Shown here one piece after another: positions 52,373-60,333 of a stretch of DNA of 64,000 bases. The notes beneath the pieces were generated by a model. It had not been told where the DNA came from and did no database searches. It saw only the letters and a list, made by a program, of their open reading frames with translations. Positions within the stretch are counted from its first letter, which is position 1. Each line of letters starts with the position of its first letter. The position numbers were made by a program, and so were the translations under genes. Source of the DNA: Nostoc sp. MS1 (GTDB taxonomy: Bacteria > Cyanobacteriota > Cyanobacteriia > Cyanobacteriales > Nostocaceae); the NCBI RefSeq assembly GCF_019976755.1, contig NZ_AP023441.1, positions 2,105,501-2,169,500 of the forward strand, given 5' to 3'.

Positions 52373-52846
52373 ATGTTTTCCGCCTTGCTTAAATTTATAT
52401 TAGGAATATTATTAGCGATCGCAGTTTTATTAGGTGGCGGCGTTGCTGTGGGGTTGTACTTTTTCAACAGAACCTCCATGCCCCCTAGCAAGCCTATGTT
52501 CGCTAACGATAATCCCTTGCCCAAAGACTCAGATAGCAAACAAAAAAAGACAGAAGCTACTCCTACAGCTGAAGCTACACCGGAAGCTTCAGCTACGCCC
52601 ACTCCCACCGAGAAAGCAGAAGAATTACCAAAAGGTGCTTATCGCGGAAAAATTACTTGGCCTCAAGGCGTAAGCTTGCGCTCTCAACCAAATCAAGACT
52701 CTGAACGTGTAGGTGGGGCTGGTTTGAACGAAAAAATTATTGTCTTAGAAGAAAGCCCGGATAAAGTTTGGAAAAAAGTGCGTGTTGAAAGTAGTAAAAT
52801 AGAAGGTTGGACAAAAGTAGGTAATCTTGAAAAAGTGGAACAATAA
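52373..52846 (+). CDS. Membrane-anchored SH3b-domain protein
   Basis: The 157-residue product has an N-terminal membrane anchor (LLKFILGILLAIAVLLGGGV) and a Thr/Pro/Glu/Ala-rich linker (TEATPTAEATPEASATPTPT). The C-terminal bacterial SH3-like domain is built on GVSLRSQPNQDSERVGGAGL and WKKVRVESSKIEGWTKVGNL. It is probably exposed to the periplasm, contacting the cell wall. It is followed by a peptidoglycan-binding gene, suggesting a cell-envelope neighbourhood. Confidence 0.85.
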   Translation: MFSALLKFILGILLAIAVLLGGGVAVGLYFFNRTSMPPSKPMFANDNPLPKDSDSKQKKTEATPTAEATPEASATPTPTEKAEELPKGAYRGKITWPQGVSLRSQPNQDSERVGGAGLNEKIIVLEESPDKVWKKVRVESSKIEGWTKVGNLEKVEQ

Positions 52847-53271
52847 ATAATATCAACTCAAAATTATGACCACTTATCCTAATCCTCTATAAAGTCAACC
52901 TCTCTCCTAAACTCAGCGTTACTTTGCGCTGACCTCAGCGTTCCTCTGCGTTTCAAAAGAGTAGCGCTAAAGTTTGTCATTGGTCAATAGTCGATAGTTA
53001 TTCTCCCTGCTGTCGTATCTAGAAGTGCAAGTATTACTTAAATTTGTTAACCTCCGCACAAGCCAACACTGAGGACATGGTATATTTTTCTCTATACGAT
53101 AAGTGCAGACATAGTAAATATCTATAGATCAAAATCAATAATGATGTACTAAATTCATAAAATATTAAGTATTTTTGCCCGATTACCGGAAAAGAATCTG
53201 GCCGATTTGATTTTAATATTTGCAAAAATCCTGATCAGGGATTCCTCTACCTCAAAAAAAGCAGAACATCT
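52847..53271. other. Intergenic region with dispersed repeat text
   Basis: Near 52912-52955 the text CAGCGTTACTTTGCGCTGAC then CTCAGCGTTCCTCTGCGTTT is a dispersed repeat type often seen in cyanobacterial spacers. The remainder is AT-rich without a supported gene. Confidence 0.55.
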
Positions 53272-54558
53272 ATGGACACCCTCAGTTATTCTCATCTTGC
53301 TTCAATGTATGAAGCATCTGAAGATATAGATTTTATACCTATAAAAGTTAATCTGAGATTTTGGCAATGGCAGAAGCTGTCTAGTAGTGCAGCCATCAGA
53401 CTCTTATCTGTAGCACTGACTATAAGTATTTTGGGCATAGCTGGAGAAGCTTTAGCCTTGCAACAAGTAGGCACTAAAGGCCCAGAAGTTGCCAATACTC
53501 AGAGATGTTTAAAACGATTAGGCTTTTTTAATGGCCCCGTCAACGGCAACTTTGCTAGTATCACTCGTAGCGCCGTAATTGGGTTTCAGCGTGCTAATAG
53601 GCTTACGGCTGATGGTGTTGTTGGTGTAGGTACACAAAGAGCTTTACAAAGAGCTTGCCGTACTGCTGCAACACCATCAACCAATACTAGCGGTGAATTG
53701 CGCTTGGATAGTAGAGGTGCAGCAGTTTCTCAACTACAAAAGAATTTACGGCAGTTAGGTTATTTTAACAGCCCAATCACTGGCTACTTTGGTACAGAAA
53801 CTCAGCAAGCAGTCATCAGATTTCAACGTGCTAATCGTATACAGGCTCTTGGTATTGTGGGGAAACAAACTGCACAAGCCATCAGAAATGCTATCTATGG
53901 TGAAGGTGGGGAATATCAAGTACTTTCTGAAGGTAGCACAGGCCCGGATGTCATTAGATTGCAACAGCGTCTACGCCAGTTGGGTTATTTCAATGCTAAT
54001 CCGACAGGGAGCTTTGGCGGTATTACCAAAGATGCCGTCATGGCGTTTCAACGCAATGCTGGTTTACCAATTACTGGAGTTGTGAATATTGCCACATGGA
54101 ATGCTTTAGATGGTGTTTCTACTCCTAGTAGACCTAGTTTATCAACTCAACAGATTAGAGATTTACAGCAACGGCTACGGGATTTAGGTTATTTTAACGG
54201 CAATCCTACAGGCACTGTCGGCGCAATGACCAGAGATGCCATTGTCCGCTTTCAGCGTAACTATGGACTAACAGCCGATGGTATTGCTGATACTCAAATC
54301 CTACAGGTAGTAACCCAAGTTTGGGAAGGTAGATATGCTAATCAGCCAACTAGAGATTATCTCACTGTAGGCGATCGCGGTAACAATGTTAGAGCCGTAC
54401 AACAGCGTTTGTCAGAACTAGGATTTTTTAACGGCAGTCCCGACGGTTATTTTGATGACTGGACTAGAACATCTGTAGTCGCATTCCAACAGTACTATCA
54501 ACTCAATCCCACAGGCAATGTAGACTGGCAAACTTGGAATGCACTAACAATACCTTAG
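53272..54558 (+). CDS. Peptidoglycan-binding repeat protein, truncated by an IS4-family element
   Basis: The present 428 residues hold a signal-anchor-like segment (residues 40-65, AIRLLSVALTISILGIAGEA) and five peptidoglycan-binding type 1 domains built on LGYFNxxxTGxFG, FQRxxxLxxDGxVG. The last two residues and stop (CCT TAG) come from the IS. Removing the IS and one CACTAA copy restores a 508-codon gene. Its C-terminus (YVVIVPIRNGSTLNQVRRYI to SNGLDARVQYF) is a SPOR-like domain. The truncated protein keeps all wall-binding repeats but loses the SPOR part, which in relatives localises proteins to division septa. Confidence 0.88.
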   Translation: MDTLSYSHLASMYEASEDIDFIPIKVNLRFWQWQKLSSSAAIRLLSVALTISILGIAGEALALQQVGTKGPEVANTQRCLKRLGFFNGPVNGNFASITRSAVIGFQRANRLTADGVVGVGTQRALQRACRTAATPSTNTSGELRLDSRGAAVSQLQKNLRQLGYFNSPITGYFGTETQQAVIRFQRANRIQALGIVGKQTAQAIRNAIYGEGGEYQVLSEGSTGPDVIRLQQRLRQLGYFNANPTGSFGGITKDAVMAFQRNAGLPITGVVNIATWNALDGVSTPSRPSLSTQQIRDLQQRLRDLGYFNGNPTGTVGAMTRDAIVRFQRNYGLTADGIADTQILQVVTQVWEGRYANQPTRDYLTVGDRGNNVRAVQQRLSELGFFNGSPDGYFDDWTRTSVVAFQQYYQLNPTGNVDWQTWNALTIP

Positions 54559-55999
54559 CCAATTTACGAGGGTTCAACGCCTGTAGAAACGTTATGAATA
54601 CGTCCCAAAGAAGTAAGTTTGGCAAAAATCTGAGTTAATAAAATAGGCTCAGGTATTTCGGGAAGCATTTTTAAAATTTCACGGACATATCGAAAACCAC
54701 GATAGTGAGCCTTAAGGTCAAGGATGCCGGAGTCGGGATTAAGGAGACGAAAATCCGCGAGAAGATGATGGGATAAGTTGACCATAAAGAATGCTAGATT
54801 AGCAGCATTAGTTACAGCAGTTTGACTTAAGTTCATAAAATCTTCCAATCCCCAAAATTGCTTGGCATCTCGAAAATTGAATTCGATCTGAAAGCGTAGC
54901 TTGTAGTAGTCAATTATTTTTTCAGATGACAATTTTAGATCACTAGAAAATAGAATTACATGACTACGAGCATGAGTTTTAAGATTGGTTTTGACGAGAA
55001 TAACTACATTTAGAGATTGGGCAAATTCTTTGTGAAGTAATGTAACTTGATAAACGTCAGTTTGGATATCATCATCAACGGTACTTTGACATAAATACTT
55101 CTTAGGTATGTTGTTGTAGTCAATTTTGTCTCCGTATTTACGACGAGAGCGACTATTGGGGTCAGGGTGTTGATAAGGTATATATAATGCTGAATCAGAG
55201 CGAAGCTTAGAAATTATATGCAAGTTAACTTGACGAGCCATCTGCAAGGCATTATTATTCCCAAAGTGTCCATCCAATACTAAGTAAGTAAGGGGAATAA
55301 ATTTAGCTAATAACTTAAATAGCGACTTAATCATCTTCTGAATTCTGAGTAATTCAGATGTGAGAACTACCTGGGTTTTATTCTTGTTTTTACTTCCCTT
55401 TGGTCGCCCACGCCCACGTTTTTCTTGCGGTTTTATTTCTTTGGTTGGTGACGAGCTACTTTTTTCTATATCGCTCTTTATCACCTGTTCTATCTGAATC
55501 GGAAACGAGTGCCTTTGCTCAACACTGACTAATGATAATGTAAAAAAAGATAGCCCTGATATGGGTTTACCAGCCAGGCTAGAAAAAAATCTATCCAGTC
55601 CATAAGTTTGTTTTCCTGATTTACTTATCACAACTTCATCTCCCGCTAGCAAATATATCTCATTCGGACGAAATAAATGCTTGTGAAAGAATAACCAAAA
55701 CAATGTCGCCCAAGGTATTACCGTATGAAAGAATCTCAACATCGTTCGATAACTGCCACCACTACCTGTCCAACGAGAAATTCCCAACATCGTCACTCGG
55801 CCACTCATTGCTAACATGGCCAGGATTATCTGGTTCAATTGCCGCATCGTCGTAGCGTTTATCTGCGGCAGGAGGCATTGCAGGAGTGATAAGATATCGG
55901 GCATGGGTTGATTGTGGCTTTTGAGTTGTCGTTTGGGAAGACAATAACTCTACTACATCAGCCCTCTCTCTTCACCCTCTTATTTTGGCTAAGGTATTG
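54548..55999 (-). mobile_element. Complete IS4-family insertion sequence, 1452 bp
   Basis: The terminal inverted repeats CAATACCTTAGCCAA and TTGGCTAAGGTATTG are perfect over 15 bp. A 6-bp target duplication CACTAA flanks it (54542-54547 and 56000-56005). It carries one intact transposase gene read leftward, opposite to the gene it interrupts. Confidence 0.92.
54564..55904 (-). CDS. IS4-family transposase
   Basis: The 446-residue DDE transposase carries the IS4 signature Y-2-R-3-E-6-K exactly, in YKLRFQIEFNFRDAK. The first Asp is in LLAGDEVVISKSGK and the second in LVLDGHFGNNNAL. The frame has no interruption, so the element may be active. A basic linker (EKRGRGRPKGSKNKNKTQ) sits in the insertion domain. 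The start is the ATG at 55904. Confidence 0.92.
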   Translation of the reverse strand: MPDILSLLQCLLPQINATTMRQLNQIILAMLAMSGRVTMLGISRWTGSGGSYRTMLRFFHTVIPWATLFWLFFHKHLFRPNEIYLLAGDEVVISKSGKQTYGLDRFFSSLAGKPISGLSFFTLSLVSVEQRHSFPIQIEQVIKSDIEKSSSSPTKEIKPQEKRGRGRPKGSKNKNKTQVVLTSELLRIQKMIKSLFKLLAKFIPLTYLVLDGHFGNNNALQMARQVNLHIISKLRSDSALYIPYQHPDPNSRSRRKYGDKIDYNNIPKKYLCQSTVDDDIQTDVYQVTLLHKEFAQSLNVVILVKTNLKTHARSHVILFSSDLKLSSEKIIDYYKLRFQIEFNFRDAKQFWGLEDFMNLSQTAVTNAANLAFFMVNLSHHLLADFRLLNPDSGILDLKAHYRGFRYVREILKMLPEIPEPILLTQIFAKLTSLGRIHNVSTGVEPS

Positions 56000-56256
56000 C
56001 ACTAAACATCAATAATGGTACTTCCATTAGCAATATTTCTAATAACTCTAGTAACAATCGCTACGTAGTTATAGTACCAATTCGCAATGGCAGCACCCTC
56101 AATCAAGTACGCCGTTATATACCCGATGCTTACACAGCCAAATCCAGCTTAGGAACCTTCGTCAACGCTGGCAGTTTTAGCGATCGCGCCTCCGCCGAAA
56201 GAACCTCCAGAATATTACGCTCTAATGGTTTGGATGCGAGAGTACAGTATTTTTAA
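56000..56256 (+). pseudogene. Severed 3' end of the peptidoglycan-binding gene (SPOR-like domain)
   Basis: After the duplicated CACTAA the frame continues as NINNGTSISNISNNSSNN, then RYVVIVPIRNGSTLNQVRRY, and ends ARVQYF at TAA 56254-56256. That is 83 codons downstream of the junction without a stop. The Asn/Ser linker plus SPOR-like segment belongs to the gene at 53272. It lacks its own start and is probably not expressed. Confidence 0.88.
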
Positions 56257-56292
56257 TTCGTAATGGGCTACGCCCCGCTACGCTAACGTAAT
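56253..56292. repeat. Dispersed repeat, copy 2 (inverted relative to 37512)
   Basis: TTAATTCGTAATGGGCTACG, CCCCGCTACGCTAACGTAAT is the reverse complement of the repeat at 37512-37550 with one or two differences. It overlaps the stop codon of the severed SPOR-like tail. Confidence 0.85.
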
Positions 56293-56365
56293 TTGCGTAC
56301 TGAGTGCTGAGGGAAAATAACTGTAGACTATGGACTGTTGACTATGGACTAATGACTAATAACCA

Positions 56366-57892
56366 ATGACCGACATAATTGTAATTGGTAGCGGTATTGG
56401 GGGTTTGAGTTGTGCTGCTGTGTTGGCGCGTTATGGTTTTGATGTGACTGTTTGTGAAAGTCATAACATCGCTGGTGGCGCAGCACACAGTTTTGAGCGT
56501 CAAGGATTTAAGTTTGATTCAGGGCCTTCATTATACTCTGGGTTGTCTTATAGTCCTTCGGTTAACCCTCTACGACAAGTGCTAGATATAATTGGGGTTG
56601 ATTTGCCATGTGTCACCTATGATACTTGGGGCTGTCGCTTACCAGAGGGTGATTTTAATACATCTGTTGGTGCAGAACAGTTTTGTGAAGTGTTGGCGAG
56701 GTTACGGGGTGGTGATGCTGTAGCTGAGTGGCGAAAGTTACAACGGGTGATGACACCATTAGCCCAAGCAGCGATCGCACTTCCTCCAGCTGCGTTACGC
56801 TGGGATTTAGGCGCGGCTTTAACTGTTGGCAAATTTGCCCCATCTCTAGCTAAACACGCTGCCAATTTTATTAAGTTGACGGGGCCTTTCTCTCGCATCA
56901 TGGATGATGTTGTCCGTGACCCGTTTATTAATAATTGGCTGAACTTATTGTGCTTCCTTCTCTCAGGACTGCCTGCTGCTGATACTAACGCCGCAGAAGT
57001 GGCTTTTATGTTTGCCGATTGGTACAAGCCAGGGGTAGTTCTGGATTATCCTGTGGGTGGTAGTGGTGCTTTAGTCGATGCCCTTGTACAAGGGTTAGAA
57101 AAACATGGCGGGAAATTGCTTTTAAATAGTCATGTTGAGCAAATCTTAGTAGAAGGGAACAGGGCGGTTGGTATCAGGTTACGTGATGGGCGAGAAATTC
57201 GCTCTCGGAAGGCGGTTGTGTCTAATGCTTCGGTGTGGGATACGCTGAAGTTACTGCCTCAAGGTGCGTTACCAGAAAAATTTCGTAATCAACGCCAAGC
57301 AACGCCGGAATGTGACAGCTTTATGCACCTACACTTAGGTATTGATGCCCAAGGTTTATCCGCAAACTTGGCTTGTCATTATATTGTGGTGAATGATTGG
57401 GAATTGGGTATTACTGCACCGCAAAATGTCGTATTGGTATCCATTCCCTCAATTCTTGACCCATCACTTGCACCAGAAGGTAAGCATGTAATTCATGTAT
57501 ATACCCCTGGTAATGAACCTTATAAGATTTGGCAGGGGTTGGATAGGAAAAGTCAGGAATATGACCAATTAAAGCGATCGCGTGCCGAAGTCATGTGGCA
57601 CGCTTTAGAAAGAATCATCCCCGACATCCGCAACCGTTGCGAAATCACTTTAGTTGGGACACCCCTTACCCACGAACGTTATTTACGCCGCCATCGTGGT
57701 TCCTACGGCCCAGCAATTTCCGCCGCCTCTGGTTTATTTCCATCTCACACCACACCCTTAAACGGGTTGATGTGCTGTGGTGATTCCACATTCCCCGGCA
57801 TTGGTTTACCAGCCGTAGCCGCTAGTGGGATAATTGTTGCCAATACCTTAGCTCCAGTCAGTCAGCATTTGGCAATGTTGGCAGAAATATAG
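56366..57892 (+). CDS. CrtISO/phytoene-desaturase-like FAD oxidoreductase
   Basis: The 508-residue flavoprotein begins DIIVIGSGIGGLSCAAVLAR, the FAD-binding motif. It continues with GFDVTVCESHNIAGGAAHSF, YPVGGSGALVDALVQGLEKH, and the C-terminal CCGDSTFPGIGLPAVAASG that closes the FAD site. This is the pattern of the carotenoid isomerase CrtH/CrtISO and related NAD(P)/FAD-dependent oxidoreductases. The central region differs from canonical CrtH, so the substrate may be another polyene or lipid. The leader is an STRR (GGACTAATGACTAATA). Confidence 0.82.
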   Translation: MTDIIVIGSGIGGLSCAAVLARYGFDVTVCESHNIAGGAAHSFERQGFKFDSGPSLYSGLSYSPSVNPLRQVLDIIGVDLPCVTYDTWGCRLPEGDFNTSVGAEQFCEVLARLRGGDAVAEWRKLQRVMTPLAQAAIALPPAALRWDLGAALTVGKFAPSLAKHAANFIKLTGPFSRIMDDVVRDPFINNWLNLLCFLLSGLPAADTNAAEVAFMFADWYKPGVVLDYPVGGSGALVDALVQGLEKHGGKLLLNSHVEQILVEGNRAVGIRLRDGREIRSRKAVVSNASVWDTLKLLPQGALPEKFRNQRQATPECDSFMHLHLGIDAQGLSANLACHYIVVNDWELGITAPQNVVLVSIPSILDPSLAPEGKHVIHVYTPGNEPYKIWQGLDRKSQEYDQLKRSRAEVMWHALERIIPDIRNRCEITLVGTPLTHERYLRRHRGSYGPAISAASGLFPSHTTPLNGLMCCGDSTFPGIGLPAVAASGIIVANTLAPVSQHLAMLAEI

Positions 57893-58080
57893 TTAAGTTT
57901 CACACTGTTATAACCCTCTTCTGTCAGTAACTCTACATCCATTGCCCCACTTACTTTTCAGGGTTTTCTTTTTTTATTCTTGTATTCAGAATAACCGGAA
58001 AGTGACATAAGAGGGTTAGGAGTAATAATTTTTTGAAACAGCGCCACCCGCAGCAACGCTTGGTAAATTGGCTGACGCTA

Positions 58081-58659
58081 CTAAGTCTTATCGCTATGGA
58101 ATTTGTGAAGAAATTCAATCAAACTTTCAATACCTAGTTCAAATGCTTCCTCAACATTGCCTCCCAAGCGGAATGCTCCTGCCAGTTCCATGTGGACAAA
58201 GCCGTGCGTAAATGCAACGACAATTCGAGCAGCACTGAGCGACTGCTCTTGGTTCACCCACTGCTCGATCGTCTGTAGTAAAGGAGCCACAGCAGTTGCA
58301 CTCACCTTAGTATCCGGCTGCATCTCTGAGGAAAGACGAGAATAAAGTAATGGGTAGAGCGTTGAATGCTGATGTGCAAAAGCACGGTAAGCATTCATCA
58401 TTGCTTGTAAATCATCTTTGAGATTGTGTCTTTGTGCTGCATCGGCTAAGGCTTGCCCTAGCTCAACGAGCATCGCTTCTAGAACAGCCTTGACAAGCTG
58501 TGATTTATTTTCGACGTGCTTATACAATGATGGCGCGCGAACGCCTAAAGAAGCCGCTACCATGTGCATGGACAGGTTTTCTAGTCCTTGAGTTTCTAAC
58601 AAGTGTTGAGCGGTAAGGATAATTTCTGAATAAGATGTTTTGGCAGGAGCAGGACACAT
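58081..58659 (-). CDS. TetR family transcriptional regulator
   Basis: The 192-residue protein has an N-terminal TetR DNA-binding domain (EIILTAQHLLETQGLENLSM, HMVAASLGVRAPSLYKHVEN). The C-terminal helical domain resembles the WHG/TetR_C type (FTHGFVHMELAGAFRLGG). It is encoded directly after the hydrolase (2-base gap) and probably represses the operon through the palindromes at 59521-59557. The ligand is unknown, possibly the hydrolase substrate. Confidence 0.88.
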   Translation of the reverse strand: MCPAPAKTSYSEIILTAQHLLETQGLENLSMHMVAASLGVRAPSLYKHVENKSQLVKAVLEAMLVELGQALADAAQRHNLKDDLQAMMNAYRAFAHQHSTLYPLLYSRLSSEMQPDTKVSATAVAPLLQTIEQWVNQEQSLSAARIVVAFTHGFVHMELAGAFRLGGNVEEAFELGIESLIEFLHKFHSDKT

Positions 58660-58661
58660 AT

Positions 58662-59507
58662 TTAATCTTTGGCAGGAGGTGAATTTGACTGTAGCGTCTG
58701 ATGAGCAAAGTCAAGCAGATGAGGCAAAAGACGCTCTGGCTGTTCCCGATGTGGGTAATGCCCAAGACCTTCGAGTAGGCGTACTTCATCTTGTGGCATC
58801 ATCGATTTGAGCCAATCTGCCTCAGCTTGTGGATCATCATAATCTGGATCAGCCGTACCCAGAAAATCGAGAACAGGAAGTTGGATGGTGGTGAGATGAG
58901 CCGGATTGCGTCCTGTAAATGCCATTGACTTGAAAGCATGAAAACGGCCAGGTTCTCTCAGTTTAGCTTCCAGTCTAGCCACATAAGCATCGAGATCATT
59001 GGGGGGTGTGCAGGGATACAGCGAACGGTAGTACCAGCCCCAGGCTGAGATTCCCCAAGGTTGCATGAGCATCACTTGGAGAATCAAAGGCATCAACATC
59101 CCTTTGAACCCTGTAAATGGAACCCGGCGGATCGGACTCAATCCGACTAATCCTGCCACTCGTTCTGGGTGCTGTGCCGCAAAGTAGGCAGTGCTAGCAC
59201 CGGAAATCGAACAGCCAATTAATAAAGCTTTCTCAATTTTCTCAGCATCCAGCACTCGTTCAATGTCACTCGCCAAAGTCACAACATCATACTTATCCCA
59301 CCCTACAGAAGAATCGCCGTGACCGCGCAAATCAGCAACAATGACTCGAAAGCCTGCTTCCACAAGCACAGGGGCAAGGCGATCATATTCCTGGCGCAAG
59401 TCACCCATGCCTGGGAAGCATACGATTGGTGATCCACTCCCACCAACCTCATAAGCTAACTGCTCTCCATTGACGGTAGTTGTTTTGAATTGAAAATTTG
59501 CAATCAT
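58662..59507 (-). CDS. Alpha/beta hydrolase
   Basis: The 281-residue protein has the alpha/beta-hydrolase core. The oxyanion region is VCFPGMGDLRQEYDRL and the nucleophile elbow LLIGCSISGASTAYF (G-C-S-I-S-G). The acid lies in FLGTADPDYDDP and the catalytic His in LEGLGHYPHREQPE. It is an esterase or epoxide-hydrolase-like enzyme of unknown substrate. It is the first gene of an operon with the downstream TetR gene, and two operator-like palindromes sit 14-50 bases before its start. Confidence 0.85.
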   Translation of the reverse strand: MIANFQFKTTTVNGEQLAYEVGGSGSPIVCFPGMGDLRQEYDRLAPVLVEAGFRVIVADLRGHGDSSVGWDKYDVVTLASDIERVLDAEKIEKALLIGCSISGASTAYFAAQHPERVAGLVGLSPIRRVPFTGFKGMLMPLILQVMLMQPWGISAWGWYYRSLYPCTPPNDLDAYVARLEAKLREPGRFHAFKSMAFTGRNPAHLTTIQLPVLDFLGTADPDYDDPQAEADWLKSMMPQDEVRLLEGLGHYPHREQPERLLPHLLDFAHQTLQSNSPPAKD

Positions 59508-59520
59508 GACTGCCTCCTAT

Positions 59521-59557
59521 GGCTAATTATGTTAGCCTTCAAGACTAATAATATTAG
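59521..59557 (-). promoter_or_regulatory. Paired operator-like palindromes upstream of the hydrolase-TetR operon
   Basis: GGCTAA-TTATG-TTAGCC (59521-59537) and CTAAT-AAT-ATTAG (59545-59557) are perfect inverted repeats sharing the core CTAA/TTAG, with centres 22 bases apart. TTAGCCTT also repeats directly. The position just before the hydrolase start and the TetR gene in the operon suggest autorepression by TetR. Confidence 0.7.
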
Positions 59558-60330
59558 CCTTGAAGCGTGGTGTCAAGTCGGCAATCTTTTTTGAGGTGTT
59601 GCCACTCCAATTCAATTGGGTTCATTTCCGAGCAATATTTGGGTAAAAAGAACATGTACAAACCCATGTCTTCCCACTTTGACCATGATTGCTGAACTTC
59701 TTTACATCGATGTATTGGGCCGTTGTCCTGTACGATTACTCGGATGCGTCCTGTTTTTTGAGCTTCAGCAACTTCAAGCTCCATCATCTGTATATAAGAT
59801 TGGTGTGAAACGCCGCCAATCACTAGACCATAAACAAAGCTAACTATTGGTTGAAGTAAACCAATGATGCTCAACCTTCGTCCCCGATGTGACTTTGTTC
59901 TAGACGTTTTTGCTGACCTCGAAAGTAATAGCTATAACTTGGCTCACTCCAAGCGCAAAACCCGGATTCATCTAGATATTTCAGGTCGATTTCTCCGGCC
60001 GCCGCAGACAATTCCAACATTTCTAAAAACACTATGTCAGCTTCCACCCACTTCTGTTTCTCTCCACGCCCTGCTTTTTCCCAAAGCCCCTCCACCCCTC
60101 GCTTTTCCCATCTATGCAACACTTCTGGCACTGTTTGGGCAGTCCAGTTAAAGTGATCCGCTATCTTCTCTACGTACCAACCATGTGTGTTCAATCTAAT
60201 CACGGATGCTCTATCTTTCACTTTCTGGGGGTATATCTGCTGTTCTCAGGTTGAAAAGAGTTTTCTCTTGTTCTCTAGTCAGAAGTTTTTCGTAAGGAAA
60301 ACAGTTTTTTATTAGGTATATACCTCTACT
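59554..60330 (-). pseudogene. Decayed IS630-family transposase
   Basis: The pieces in order on the minus strand are: KLLTREQEKTLFNLRTADIP (about 60290), VKDRASVIRLNTHGWYVEKI, LKYLDESGFCAWSEPSYSYY (first Asp), VIVQDNGPIHRC (second Asp) and KYCSEMNPIELEW (third, Glu). Frame breaks occur in a C5 run (ATACCCCCAG) and a G4 run before SIIGLLQPIV. The stretch between VEADIVFLEML and the DES motif is shorter than the family norm, so an internal deletion is likely. The copy is of a different subfamily from the IS at 47148. No clear terminal repeats remain. Confidence 0.8.
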
Positions 60331-60333
60331 AAA

